45,469 nt of DNA. Origin: Bdellovibrionales bacterium (GTDB lineage: Bacteria; Bdellovibrionota; UBA1018; JADZFF01). A program made the position numbers and the translations under genes. Numbering within the stretch: position 1 is the first letter of the stretch; each line of letters begins with the position of its first letter. The notes beneath the pieces were generated by a model. It did no database searches. It was not told the DNA's origin and saw only the letters and a list, made by a program, of their open reading frames with translations. The DNA lies in NCBI GenBank assembly GCA_020850015.1, contig JADZFF010000167.1, positions 1 to 45,469 on the forward strand, written 5' to 3'. This document shows, in pieces, positions 1 through 9,708 of the stretch.

Positions 1-853
1 CAAGCGTCAGCGTATCGATGTCCGACGCCTCCGAAACGGGAGATGCTCCGCCTTCGAGGTTTTTCCAACCCTTGAGAGACTTGCCGTCGACCTCCGCGAT
101 GGCGAATCCATCCGCGAAAACCGGCAACCTCCCGGCGAGCTCCCCTGAGGCATCGACGCCGAACGAGGCCCCGTCGAAGAGGATCTCGTCATTGGCGCCC
201 CACTGGTTCACGTAGAGCACGGGTGCGCCGAGCTCGCGCGCGACGGCCGCGTGGAGGTCCTCGCGATGCGTACGTTTTCCCTGCTCAAAGGGGCTGGCCG
301 ACGCCGAAAGCACCAGAGCCACCCCGGATTTCCGGTACTGCTCGATGGGATCCGTGCCGTACAGGCGCCTGCCCCAGACGGCATCACCGCCCCAAAGATC
401 CTCGCAGATGGCGAGCGCGACGGGAATCCCGTCGCAGATCCAGGGTTTCACGGCCTTGGCGGGTTCGAAGTACCGGGCCTCGTCGAAGACGTCGTAGGTG
501 GGGAGCAGGGTCTTGGCCTGCGTATGCGCGATCCTTCCCCCCTCGAGCACGCTCACGCAGTTGAGCGCCGGACGGCCCGTGGCCTCGGGGTTCCGGCCCA
601 CGTGCCCCACGATGAGCGCGCAGGTCTTGCCTCTGGTGAGGGCGGCGAGCTGCTCCACCGCGCGCTCGTTGCGCTCGAAGATCTCCGGGCGCTCGATCAG
701 GTCGTGCGGCGGATAGCCGCAGACCCCCAGCTCCGAGGTCAGCAGCAGTCTGGCGCCCGACTCACAAGCGCGGGCGTAGGCCTTTTCCAGGAGCGCGACG
801 TTGTCGTCGAAGGCGCCTACGACGGGTGCGATCTGAGCGAGAGCCACGCGCAT
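1..853 (-). CDS. nadE: Glutamine-dependent NAD+ synthetase, N-terminal nitrilase (amidase) domain; truncated by window edge
   Basis: Reverse-strand reading from ATG at 853: MRVALAQIAPVVGAFDDNVALLEKAYARACESGARLLLTSELGVCGYPPHDLIERPE...VALAICEDLWGGDAVWG...VLYVNQWGANDEILFDGASFGVD; open to the window edge; GGAG upstream at about 861-870. Absent from the ORF track because it has no stop inside the window. Confidence 0.9.
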   Translation of the reverse strand, partial: MRVALAQIAPVVGAFDDNVALLEKAYARACESGARLLLTSELGVCGYPPHDLIERPEIFERNERAVEQLAALTRGKTCALIVGHVGRNPEATGRPALNCVSVLEGGRIAHTQAKTLLPTYDVFDEARYFEPAKAVKPWICDGIPVALAICEDLWGGDAVWGRRLYGTDPIEQYRKSGVALVLSASASPFEQGKRTHREDLHAAVARELGAPVLYVNQWGANDEILFDGASFGVDASGELAGRLPVFADGFAIAEVDGKSLKGWKNLEGGASPVSEASDIDTLTL

Positions 854-904
854 CGGGCACCTCCTGAAAGACCATCCCCGTGGCCGGGCGGGGACGCCTC
901 GACC

Positions 905-1333
905 CTAGAAGCGGGCGAGGACTTCCGACTTGTCGAAGAAATAAGCGATCTCGCGCTCCGCGGAGACCGGGCTGTCGGACCCGTGGACGGCGTTGGCCTC
1001 GATACTGTCGGCGAAGTCCTTGCGCAGGGTACCGGGCGCGGCCTTGGCCGGATCCGTGGCACCCATGATCTCGCGGTTCATGGCCACTGCGTTCTCGCCT
1101 TCCAGCACCATGAGCACCACGGGGCCCGAGGTCATGAACCGGACCAGGCTCTGGAAGAAGGGGCGTTCCTTGTGTTCGATGTAGAACCCTTCCGCCTTCT
1201 CGCGCGAAAGCTGCGTGAACTTGGCGGCGGCGATGCGTAGGCCCCGGCTCTCGAACCGCGACATGATCTGACCGATGGCGTTCTTGCTCACCGCGTTCGG
1301 CTTGATGATCGAAAAAGTCTATTGAATCGCCAT
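905..1333 (-). pseudogene. ndk: Nucleoside diphosphate kinase with in-frame TAG at codon 5 ([21 protein letters not shown]...); possible pseudogene, readthrough gene or sequence error
   Basis: ORF 905..1291 is Ndk-like (...[80 protein letters not shown]). Upstream in the same frame are the conserved N-terminus [10 protein letters not shown], a TAG at 1321-1319, an ATG at 1333 and GGAGG 10 nt before it. Confidence 0.85.
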
Positions 1334-1562
1334 GTTCTACAGGCCTCCGTATTTCCCCGTGTATAGCGCCAAGGGGGCCCGGGGCCAACAGCAATTTTGT
1401 TCGGTGAGGCGGGGGCAACATCCTTGACTGCATGCGTCAACATTCTCCGCAGGGAAGGCAGGCCTTTCTAGCCCGCCTAGCCTCCGCGCCACCGCTGCCG
1501 CCCCAGGTGAGAGATTCACTCGGAGCGTTGACCCCTCCGCTCCTCAGGCCTAGTCCAGGGCC

Positions 1563-2138
1563 ATGTTTGATCTCACTCTGCTCCCTGCGCTCGTGTTCAC
1601 GGTTTCAGCCTCACTGTTCAGCGGCGCTGATGCTCCGTTTCTCCAGCATACGGGCCCGGGCTTCGACAGCTACCTAGCCCAGAATCTGCCCTACGCGCCC
1701 GTGCCAGCCTTCGTAAGTGATGTGGAGCGCGAGTTCGGGCTCACGCTTCGCACTCGCGGCGAAGCACATGTCACCGTGATCACGCCCCCCGAGGCGATCC
1801 GCCTCGGCTCCCACCTATCCATCCAGCGCATTCACGAGCTCGCGTCGCCTGAGGTCCAGCGGGCTGCCTTGGTGCCGATCTGCCTGGGGCGGGGTCAGAA
1901 GGCCTTAGGCGGACGCCTGGAGTCGACCTTCTTCGTCGTGCTCAATTCAAGCGATCTCCTGGATCTGCGTCGGCGCATTGCTTTCGAGTTCCAAACGGCA
2001 GGGGGTGCCCCCGAGGCCTTCGACGCCGAGTCTTTCCACCCGCACATCACGCTGGGATTCACCCTGCGCGACCTTCACCTTCAGGATGGCGTAATCAAGG
2101 ACGAGCGCTCCTGTGTGGCCGCGCTCGCGGTGAACTGA
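1563..2138 (+). CDS. Secreted 2H phosphoesterase superfamily-like protein
   Basis: Signal-peptide-like N-terminus and two HxT motifs (HVTVITPPE and HPHITLGF) typical of 2H phosphoesterases. Confidence 0.6.
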   Translation: MFDLTLLPALVFTVSASLFSGADAPFLQHTGPGFDSYLAQNLPYAPVPAFVSDVEREFGLTLRTRGEAHVTVITPPEAIRLGSHLSIQRIHELASPEVQRAALVPICLGRGQKALGGRLESTFFVVLNSSDLLDLRRRIAFEFQTAGGAPEAFDAESFHPHITLGFTLRDLHLQDGVIKDERSCVAALAVN

Positions 2139-2161
2139 GCGCCGCAGGCGCGATCCGGCGA

Positions 2162-3034
2162 TCAGCCTCGGTACGCGGCCTGGAGCGTGGAGCCCAGCGC
2201 GGCCGGGCTCCGGGCGATCTTCACGCCCGCGCTCTGCAGGGCCTGGAACTTCTCTTCGGCCGTGCCTTTGCCGCCCGAAATGATGGCGCCCGCATGGCCC
2301 ATGCGCTTCCCGGGAGGCGCGGTGGCGCCGCCGATGAAGCCCACGACTGGCTTCTTCATCTCGCGCTTGATGTACTCCGCCGCCTCTTCCTCGGCCGAGC
2401 CGCCGATCTCGCCGATCATGACTACGGCTTCGGTGACCGCGTCGCGGTTGTAGGCTTCGAGCACGTCGATGAAGTTCGTGCCGTTCAGGGGGTCGCCGCC
2501 GATGCCCACGCAGGTGCTCTGGCCGATGCCGAGCTGCGTGAGCTGGTGCACGGCCTCATAGGTGAGCGTGCCCGAGCGCGACACCACGCCCACCTTGCCG
2601 GCCTTGTGGATGGCGCCCGGCATGATGCCGATCTTGCAGGCCCCGGGCGTGATGATGCCCGGGCAGTTCGGACCGATGAGCCTAGATTTCTTGCCCATCA
2701 TGAAGGATTTCACGCGCAGCATGTCCGTGACGGGGATGCCCTCGGTGATGCAGACCACGAGCGGAATTTCGGCGTCGACGGCCTCGCAGATGGCGTCGGC
2801 CGCGAAGGGGGGCGGCACGAAGATCATCGTGGCGTTGGCTTTCGTGCGCTCCACGGCCTCAGCCACGGAGTCGTATACGTCGAAGCCCTCGTGCTTCGTT
2901 CCGCCCTTGCCGGGTGTGACGCCGCCCACGACGTTCGTGCCGTAGCTCTGGCAACCTTTGGCGTGGAAGGAGCCGGCAGAGCCGGTGATCCCTTGAACGA
3001 GAAGCTTGGTATTCTTGTCGACCCAGATGCTCAT
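2162..3034 (-). CDS. sucD: Succinate-CoA ligase subunit alpha
   Basis: [45 protein letters not shown]...[21 protein letters not shown]...[17 protein letters not shown]; start overlaps sucC stop (ATGA). Confidence 0.97.
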   Translation of the reverse strand: MSIWVDKNTKLLVQGITGSAGSFHAKGCQSYGTNVVGGVTPGKGGTKHEGFDVYDSVAEAVERTKANATMIFVPPPFAADAICEAVDAEIPLVVCITEGIPVTDMLRVKSFMMGKKSRLIGPNCPGIITPGACKIGIMPGAIHKAGKVGVVSRSGTLTYEAVHQLTQLGIGQSTCVGIGGDPLNGTNFIDVLEAYNRDAVTEAVVMIGEIGGSAEEEAAEYIKREMKKPVVGFIGGATAPPGKRMGHAGAIISGGKGTAEEKFQALQSAGVKIARSPAALGSTLQAAYRG

Positions 3035-4215
3035 TTTACCGCTCCCACGACCTTTTTCGCGGCGTCGGCCAGGCCGTCGGCCGGGGTGATCTTGAGACCC
3101 GACGAAGCTAGGATCTTCTTGCCCTGCTCCACATTCGTGCCTTCGAGCCGCACGACGAGCGGAACCTTCAGCGAAAGCTCCTTGGCCGCGGCGATCACGC
3201 CCTCGGCGATCACGTCGCACTTCATGATGCCGCCGAAGATGTTCACCAGGATGGCCTTCACCTTGGGGTCCTTCAGGATGATCTTGAAGGCCTGCGTGAC
3301 CTTCTCCTGGTCGGCGCCGCCGCCCACGTCCAGGAAGTTCGCGGGCTCTCCACCCTCGAGCTTGATGATGTCCATGGTGGCCATCGCGAGCCCGGCGCCG
3401 TTCACCATGCAGCCGATGTTCCCATCGAGCGCGATGTAGGCGAGACCGTACTTGGAGGCCTCCACGTCCTGCGCGTTCTCCTCCTGGAGGTCCCGCATCT
3501 CCATCACGTCCTTCTGACGGTAGAGGCCGTTGTCGTCGAAGCCGAACTTGGCGTCGAGGGCCATGAGCCGGTTGTCTTTCGTGACGATGAGCGGATTGAT
3601 CTCCACGAGGGAGCAGTCTTTCTCGAGGAAGCACTTGTAGAGCCCGCCGAAGAAGGCCATCGCCTCTTTCGTGAAGCTGGCTTCGAGCTTCAGGGCGCGC
3701 ATGAGCTTGCGCGCGTGGAAGGGCTGAAAGCCCAGCTTCGCGTCCACGAAGATCTTGTGGATCTTCTCGGGGTGGCTGTGGGCCACCTCCTCGATGTCCA
3801 TGCCGCCTTCGGTGGAGGCCATGATCACGACGCCGCCCATGGAGCGGTCGATCAGCACGCCCAAGTAGAGCTCGCGGGCGATGGCCGAGCCTTCTTCGAT
3901 CCACACCTTGTGCACGACCTTGCCCTGCGGGCCGGTCTGGGGAGTGACGAGGGTCTTGCCCACGATCTCGGTGGCGGCCTTCTTCACTTCGTCCACGGAC
4001 TTGCAGACCTTCACGCCGCCGGCCTTGCCCCGCCCGCCCGCGTGGATCTGGGCCTTCACGACCCAGACGCTGTTCTTGCGCTCACGCGCCAGATCGTTCG
4101 CCGCCAGCTCCGCGCGCTCGGCGAGCTTCTCTCCGCCTTCAACGATGCGGCCCTCCGGCACGGCCACGCCGAACTTCTTGAGGAGCTGCTTGGCCTGGTA
4201 CTCGTGGATGTTCAT
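3031..4215 (-). CDS. sucC: Succinate-CoA ligase (ADP-forming) subunit beta
   Basis: [25 protein letters not shown]...[18 protein letters not shown]...[18 protein letters not shown]. Confidence 0.97.
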   Translation of the reverse strand: MNIHEYQAKQLLKKFGVAVPEGRIVEGGEKLAERAELAANDLARERKNSVWVVKAQIHAGGRGKAGGVKVCKSVDEVKKAATEIVGKTLVTPQTGPQGKVVHKVWIEEGSAIARELYLGVLIDRSMGGVVIMASTEGGMDIEEVAHSHPEKIHKIFVDAKLGFQPFHARKLMRALKLEASFTKEAMAFFGGLYKCFLEKDCSLVEINPLIVTKDNRLMALDAKFGFDDNGLYRQKDVMEMRDLQEENAQDVEASKYGLAYIALDGNIGCMVNGAGLAMATMDIIKLEGGEPANFLDVGGGADQEKVTQAFKIILKDPKVKAILVNIFGGIMKCDVIAEGVIAAAKELSLKVPLVVRLEGTNVEQGKKILASSGLKITPADGLADAAKKVVGAVK

Positions 4216-4221
4216 GAAACT

Positions 4222-5166
4222 TTAGGCTCCCAGCTTCTTCATCGCCTCGACGAGCTCTTTCACGGCGTCGCAGGACTTCTGGAACATGGCCTTCTCTTCC
4301 GAGTTCAGCTCCAGGGCGGGCACGCCCTCCAGGCCCTTCGCGCCAAGCTTCGCGAGCACGCCGCAGAAGAGGCCGTTCTGGCCGTACTCACCCTTGAGGA
4401 GCACGGCGCAGGGAAGGATGCGCTTCTTGTCGCGCACGATGGCTTCCGCCATCTGCACGGCGCTCGCGGCCGGGGCGTAGTACGCGGAGCCCGTCTTGAG
4501 CAGACCCACGATCTCGGCGCCGCCCTTGCGGGTGCGGTCCACGATAGCGTCGATTTTTTCTTTGGGGAGCATCTGCATGAGCGGCACGCCGCCCACGGTG
4601 ACGTAACGGGGCATCGGCACCATGGTGTCGCCGTGGCCGCCGAATACGAAGGCCTGCACGTCCTCCACCGAGGCATCGCAGGCCTCAGCGATGAAGGCGC
4701 GGAAACGGGCGCCGTCGAGCACGCCTGCCATGCCGCGCACGCGCTCGCGCGGGAAACCCGAGGCGTCGAGCGCCACGTGGCACATGGCATCGAGCGGGTT
4801 CGACACGATGATGATCACGCAGTTCGGGGAGTGCTTGGCCACCTGAGTGGCGCACTCCTTCACGATCTTGGCGTTGGTGCCCAGGAGGTCGTCGCGGCTC
4901 ATGCCGGGCTTCCTGGGAATGCCGGCCGTGATGATCACGACGTCGGAATCTTTGGTCAGCGCGTAGTCGGCGCCGCCCTTGAGGCGGCTGTCGAAGCCTT
5001 CCACCGTCGAGGCCTGGAAGAGGTCGAGCGCCTTGCCCGCGGCGGAGTCGCCGTTGATGTCGATCAGCACGACATCGCAGAGCTCCTTGGAGGCGGCCCA
5101 GTGAGCACAGGTTGAGCCGACGAAGCCGGCGCCGATGACCGAGATCTTGGGTCTGCGTTGAGCCAT
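4222..5166 (-). CDS. mdh: Malate dehydrogenase
   Basis: [25 protein letters not shown]...[28 protein letters not shown]...[23 protein letters not shown]. Confidence 0.96.
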   Translation of the reverse strand: MAQRRPKISVIGAGFVGSTCAHWAASKELCDVVLIDINGDSAAGKALDLFQASTVEGFDSRLKGGADYALTKDSDVVIITAGIPRKPGMSRDDLLGTNAKIVKECATQVAKHSPNCVIIIVSNPLDAMCHVALDASGFPRERVRGMAGVLDGARFRAFIAEACDASVEDVQAFVFGGHGDTMVPMPRYVTVGGVPLMQMLPKEKIDAIVDRTRKGGAEIVGLLKTGSAYYAPAASAVQMAEAIVRDKKRILPCAVLLKGEYGQNGLFCGVLAKLGAKGLEGVPALELNSEEKAMFQKSCDAVKELVEAMKKLGA

Positions 5167-5265
5167 GATGGAATCTCCGTGGATGTCGATAATTCGTGGG
5201 TTTTACTAGGTATACGGGAAGCGGGCGCGATTTTCCAGCCGGGGGTTGGAAAGGATCCCCAGCGC

Positions 5266-6372
5266 CTATTCCACGCGAACGGGCAGCACCTTGGGCGGAG
5301 CGATCTTGGCGGGCACGATGACCTCCATGAACCTCGACGCTGACGCAGGGCTTCGGCTACCGTCGGCGGTTACGGCCCGCACGGACCAGAGGTACTTGCC
5401 ATGCTGCACACGGCTCAAGGGAAGTGACGGAATCTTGGAGCGGATCACGCGCTCCTCGGCATCGGGGTCTTCCTCCCCAGCGGCGGCGGCGGGCCGAAGC
5501 ACCACCTCGAAGACCAGGTCTTTCTGGGCCTCCGCGCTGCCTTCTTCCGGCAACTTCCACTGAAGGCGGGGCACCTCGCCCGTGGTGAGATCAAACACCG
5601 CATCAGAAGAGGGGAATACCACCTCGGGCGTGGCCGGCAGCTTGGCAACGGAAACCAGCTCGCCACCCGAGGCCATGGCCTGAGCGGTTTCCGAAACATC
5701 GGCCTCGGCGATGCTGGAGGTCAGAGCGACAGGTTCCGGGGCAGCCTGTTCCTGGGCCTCACGCGCGCCACTGGTTCCGGAAGTCACCGCCACCGGGGGC
5801 GCTTCCTGTGGCGAAGCCTGGGCCACACCTTCCCGAACGGTTTCCACCGGGGGCGGCGGCACATAGACCTGCTCCACCTCCTCCACCTGAACACGTGCCG
5901 CCACGGGTTCGGGGAGGGGCGTGGCCTGAGAGACGGAACCCTCGGAGCCGGGCGCCGCAGCCGCCGGTTTTCTGACGGGCGGAGGCGCCGCGGCGAGAGT
6001 GATCTTCTTGCGCGCTTCTTTGGCCACGCGCACCCGGCCCGTGCCGCTCAGGAACTGGAGCTGAAGCTCTTCGGAGCTCCCGGTCAGAACGATCATGGAG
6101 CCCTCTGAGAGGAGCACCTCTCCGCCCGCATAGAAGGCTAGCGTGGCCGTGCCGTCCTCGCCCGTGGCGATGGTGTCGCCAGCTCCGAAGAGCGTACCGC
6201 CCCCGGCCCGGTCCCAGGTCAGCTGGTTTAATCCAAGACGACGCACCGTACCATCTGCCATACGGAGCACGGCCACCGGCTCGCGCGCCTGGTTGAACAA
6301 ACCCGCCAGGTCCGCCCAGAAGAGCGCCCCGAAGATCAGGCTCATCAAGACGAGTGCACCGGTTCGAAGCAT
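5266..6372 (-). CDS. FecR domain-containing protein
   Basis: N-terminal TM segment; FecR-like GTVRRLGLNQLTWDRAGGGTLFGAGDTIATGEDGTATLAFYAGGEVLLSEGSMIVL; Pro/Ala-rich middle; C-terminal Fn3/Ig-like region. Confidence 0.75.
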   Translation of the reverse strand: MLRTGALVLMSLIFGALFWADLAGLFNQAREPVAVLRMADGTVRRLGLNQLTWDRAGGGTLFGAGDTIATGEDGTATLAFYAGGEVLLSEGSMIVLTGSSEELQLQFLSGTGRVRVAKEARKKITLAAAPPPVRKPAAAAPGSEGSVSQATPLPEPVAARVQVEEVEQVYVPPPPVETVREGVAQASPQEAPPVAVTSGTSGAREAQEQAAPEPVALTSSIAEADVSETAQAMASGGELVSVAKLPATPEVVFPSSDAVFDLTTGEVPRLQWKLPEEGSAEAQKDLVFEVVLRPAAAAGEEDPDAEERVIRSKIPSLPLSRVQHGKYLWSVRAVTADGSRSPASASRFMEVIVPAKIAPPKVLPVRVE

Positions 6373-6382
6373 TCCGACTCAC

Positions 6383-6488
6383 TGATCGGCGGTCCGGCGG
6401 TATCCGATTACTTTTTGATGCCTGGCGCGTCAGGGCCCTGACGCGCCCGGCCTCCAAAAGTAATCGGATACCGCGGGCCTGCCGATCA
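6383..6488. repeat. 106-bp interrupted-mismatch palindrome (two 53-nt arms, 47/53 matching, no gaps) filling the divergent intergenic region
   Basis: Arm tgatcggcggtccggcggtatccgattactttttgatgcctggcgcgtcaggg (6383-6435) against reverse complement of 6436-6488, tgatcggcaggcccgcggtatccgattacttttggaggccgggcgcgtcaggg. Confidence 0.95.
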
Positions 6489-6497
6489 GAGTAGCGG

Positions 6498-9104
6498 ATG
6501 CGTCTGACCATCGGTCGCAAACTCAATGGCTTAATCGTCGCCCTGCAGCTCATGAGCATCTGCGGGGTGGTGGTGCTTGCCGTTCAGCTGTTCACCTCGG
6601 ACCTCGAGGGGCTGCTGCGCAAGGGCACGCTCGACACCTCGTCGATCCTGGCCACCCGCGTGCGCGCCGAGATGAAACACGTGGCCGAGCGCGCCCGTAC
6701 CCTGGGCGCAGCCTCACTCGAGGACTTCAAGTACCCCGAGGACCGGTTGAAATTCCTCCAAGACAACCTGGCCGTGGACGCGCAGTACGTCGCGCTCTCG
6801 GTCTACCGCCGCGACGCCGGGGGCGCCACCTTCGCCCCACAGTGGCGCATCGTGCACCCCGAGGTGGAAAAGCGGCTTTCGCTGAAGGCCGACGATTTCA
6901 AGGCCCTGGACACCTCCTCGCCTCTCGACCTGGAGTCCGTCTCCAAAGGGGGCGTGGACTTCACGGTGGCGCGCCTCGCGGACGGCTCGCCGATCCTCCG
7001 CATGGCGCTCCCTTTCGTGAAGCGCTCGGACGGCAGCTTCTCCCAGCTCCTCGTGATGGAGCTGCAGCAGGAGAAACTCACCTCGCTCTTCGCCGAGTCG
7101 ACCTCTTACTCGAGCTTCCTGCTCGATAGCCGCGGCACAGTGCTCGGCTCCACGGATCCCAAGGCTTTCCCTCTGGGCTTCCCGATGGGTCAGAGCCCCG
7201 TGTTTGAACGTCTGCGCCAGAACAAGGACTCGGGCCAGATCGACTACACCGACTCCGAGGGCGAAACCCAGATGGCGGGTTTCCGCGCCGTGGGCTTCGC
7301 GAACCTCGCCGTCGTGACCCAGGTACCGATCGCGCGCGCGCGCGTGGCGCAGTCGCAGCTCCTTCGCCGCACGGCCTTCCTGGCCGGGGCTTTCCTCTCG
7401 CTCGCGCTCGCGCTGGGCTTCTGGTTCTCGCAGGGGATCACCGGCCCCATCCGCGCCCTGGCCGACGCCGCCCGCAGGGTGAAGGACGGCGATTTCTCCG
7501 TACGGCTCCCTTCGAAAGCGAAGCCCGGGGCCGAGGCCCAGGGCGACGAGGTTCAGCAGTTCGCGGGCACCTTCAACGAGATGGTGGGCGGCCTCGAGGA
7601 GCGCGACCGGGTGAAAGCCACCTTCGCGAAGTTCCACTCCAAGGAGATGGCCGAAAAAGTTCTGAGCGGCGAGCTGAAGCTCGGCGGAGAGCGCAAGGAC
7701 GCCACCGTGTTCTTCTCTGACGTGCGCGGCTTCACCGCCATGAGCGAAAAGATGGACCCGGAACAGCTCGTGCAGATCCTGAACCGCTACATGACCCGCA
7801 TGGTGCGCGTGATCTTGGAGCACGGCGGGATCGTGGACAAGTACGTCGGCGACGCCATCATGGCCGTCTGGGGCGTGCCACTCTCGAAGGATGGCGACGT
7901 GGAGCGCGCGGTGCGTGCCTGCATCGACATGCGGATATCCCTGGCAGAGCTGAACGAGGAGCTCATCAATGAGGGTTTGCCGGTGCTGAAGATCGGCATG
8001 GGCCTGAACCACGGCCCACTGATCTCGGGCAACATCGGCTCCGAGGAGCGCATGGAGTTCACCGTGATCGGCGACACCGTGAACACGGCCTCCAGGATCG
8101 AGTCGCTCACGAAGGCCTTCGGCACCGATCTCCTGGTGAGCCAGGAAGTGGTGAATCAGTGCGAGGGCCTCTTCGTGGTGGAGAAAGCCCACGAGGCGAA
8201 GGTGAAGGGCAAAGCCGAGGCGCTCGTGATCTACAAGGTGAACGGCACTATCGAAGAGGGCCGCGAGGTGCTCGTGGAGACCCCCTACAGCTCGTACCCC
8301 GCCGAGAAGAGCGACAAGGTAGAGAGCACGGGCGAGGAGAAGGAGAAGGAGAAAAAGACCGCGAAGCTCGAGCAACCCGCCACGACGCCGGCGACTGAGA
8401 CCGCGCCGCAGATCGAGGCGTCGGAGCTCCGCCAGCTCTGGCAGGACCAGGCCGAGCTCGGGGTGGTGCGGGAGCTCTTCGGGCTGATGCGCGAGGGACT
8501 CACACTCCCTGATTTCTGTTCGCGCACCCTGGAGATCGCCGCGGATCTGTTCCAGATGAATCACGCGCTGTTCCTTGAGTTGCGCGACGGCGTGGACCAC
8601 GGCAGCGTGCAGCTTTTCACCCGCGCACAGTACGGGGCCTCCGGCGCAGAGGCCTCCTGGTCGGGGCAGGACCTCTGGGACCGCTTCTGCGAGGCGGACC
8701 GAGCCGAGGTCCAGGAATTCCTGGGCCACCAGGGCGCGAACGCCCTCCTGCTCGAGGGCCCCATGGATGAGGATGCTCTGCTCGGCGGCGGAGGCTCCGA
8801 TCTCGAGGAGGAGATCGACACGCCGGACGAGCAGGCCGAGCTCCACCTCTCCAAGCGCATCGTGGCGGCCTTTTACGGCGCCGCCCCCGAGAGACCGGAA
8901 GTGCTGCTCATCCCCCTGGTGATCCGGAGCCGGCTCTACGGCTGCCTCGCCTTCTACGGATCCCCCGACCGCATGTGCGGCCGGGACGAGATCTTCCTGT
9001 CGGCGACTCGTTTCGGCGAGGCCGTGGCCACCCTCCTCGAATACCGCTTCATGCTGGCCTGGACGAGAGACTTGGGAACGGAGAATGAAGCCGCTGCTGC
9101 GTAG
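6498..9104 (+). CDS. Class III adenylate/guanylate cyclase with periplasmic sensor, HAMP and C-terminal GAF-like region
   Basis: TM helices flank a periplasmic region; HAMP-like ITGPIRALADAARRVKDGDFSVRLP; cyclase core VFFSDVRGFTAMSEKMDPEQLVQILNRYMTRMVRVILEHGGIVDKYVGDAIMAVWGVP...FTVIGDTVNTASRIE. Confidence 0.9.
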   Translation: MRLTIGRKLNGLIVALQLMSICGVVVLAVQLFTSDLEGLLRKGTLDTSSILATRVRAEMKHVAERARTLGAASLEDFKYPEDRLKFLQDNLAVDAQYVALSVYRRDAGGATFAPQWRIVHPEVEKRLSLKADDFKALDTSSPLDLESVSKGGVDFTVARLADGSPILRMALPFVKRSDGSFSQLLVMELQQEKLTSLFAESTSYSSFLLDSRGTVLGSTDPKAFPLGFPMGQSPVFERLRQNKDSGQIDYTDSEGETQMAGFRAVGFANLAVVTQVPIARARVAQSQLLRRTAFLAGAFLSLALALGFWFSQGITGPIRALADAARRVKDGDFSVRLPSKAKPGAEAQGDEVQQFAGTFNEMVGGLEERDRVKATFAKFHSKEMAEKVLSGELKLGGERKDATVFFSDVRGFTAMSEKMDPEQLVQILNRYMTRMVRVILEHGGIVDKYVGDAIMAVWGVPLSKDGDVERAVRACIDMRISLAELNEELINEGLPVLKIGMGLNHGPLISGNIGSEERMEFTVIGDTVNTASRIESLTKAFGTDLLVSQEVVNQCEGLFVVEKAHEAKVKGKAEALVIYKVNGTIEEGREVLVETPYSSYPAEKSDKVESTGEEKEKEKKTAKLEQPATTPATETAPQIEASELRQLWQDQAELGVVRELFGLMREGLTLPDFCSRTLEIAADLFQMNHALFLELRDGVDHGSVQLFTRAQYGASGAEASWSGQDLWDRFCEADRAEVQEFLGHQGANALLLEGPMDEDALLGGGGSDLEEEIDTPDEQAELHLSKRIVAAFYGAAPERPEVLLIPLVIRSRLYGCLAFYGSPDRMCGRDEIFLSATRFGEAVATLLEYRFMLAWTRDLGTENEAAAA

Positions 9105-9708
9105 CGCGAGGATCGGACTGCTGGCGGTATTGGCGGCCACCCTCCTCTGCGGCGTTTCCGCGCCCGCGGCGGAAACGGAGCCCTCCCTCTCGGAAAACGA
9201 CGAGTCGCGTCCTGTGCCCATTGCCCTTCGGCGAGGCTACGCCTTCGCGAAGAGCCGGTTCTACCTGCTTCGGTTCGCCGCCGAGCTCAGTCTCACATCG
9301 GAAGCCGGCGCTCCGGACGACACGCTCGGCACGCTCGGCTCGGGAATGATCCAGTGGAGGCCCGGCTGGCGCTACCAGGAGATCGCCGAGGTTTGGGCAG
9401 CACTTGGCGCCATGCCCTACCGGAGCGAAGTCTACGCGGCGGGCCTGGGCTTCGTCGCCCTGGATCTGCGGGGTGGCGTCGCGACGCGGGCCTGGCGCGG
9501 CGCTTGGGTCGGACTGCACGGCGGGAGACAACGGTGGCTGCTCGATGCGCCGAACAGCGTGGATGATCTCTGGCTGGGCGGAGTGGACATCCGCGTCCAC
9601 GCGAACCCCAAGAGCAAGCTTCAGCTCTGGTTGGTGGGCGGCGCCACGAAGCTCTTCGGCGAGCGCCACTACTTCTGCTTCAGGCTCGGAATGGAGATCG
9701 CGTGGTGA
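9085..9708 (+). CDS. Predicted secreted / outer-membrane beta-rich protein, unknown function
   Basis: Signal peptide (MKPLLRSARIGLLAVLAATLLCGVSAPAAE); alternating hydrophobic strands; C-terminal aromatic residue (FCFRLGMEIAW); overlaps the cyclase 3' end. Confidence 0.55.
   Translation: MKPLLRSARIGLLAVLAATLLCGVSAPAAETEPSLSENDESRPVPIALRRGYAFAKSRFYLLRFAAELSLTSEAGAPDDTLGTLGSGMIQWRPGWRYQEIAEVWAALGAMPYRSEVYAAGLGFVALDLRGGVATRAWRGAWVGLHGGRQRWLLDAPNSVDDLWLGGVDIRVHANPKSKLQLWLVGGATKLFGERHYFCFRLGMEIAW

Noticed and set aside
2162-3904. 580-aa minus-strand ORF fusing a long Arg-rich N-terminus to SucD
   Set aside because: The upstream part is an off-frame reading through sucC; true sucD starts at ATG 3034 with an ATGA overlap.
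6460-6488. sigma28-like match (AAAAGTAA ... GCCGATCA) in the palindrome arms
   Set aside because: The spacing is several bases longer than the sigma28 consensus requires, and it would leave almost no leader for the cyclase.
7325-7346. CG-dinucleotide run (gatcgcgcgcgcgcgtggcg) in the cyclase gene
   Set aside because: Explained by IARARVA codons in a GC-rich gene; too short to treat as a repeat locus.
6714-9221. 835-aa antisense ORF opposite the cyclase (and similar long antisense ORFs such as 251..1240, 3715..5115, 12215..13429, 29846..31336, 32227..33972)
   Set aside because: Long stop-free antisense frames are expected at this GC content; compositions are His/Arg/Glu-skewed with no domain motifs, and the opposite strand holds clear genes.
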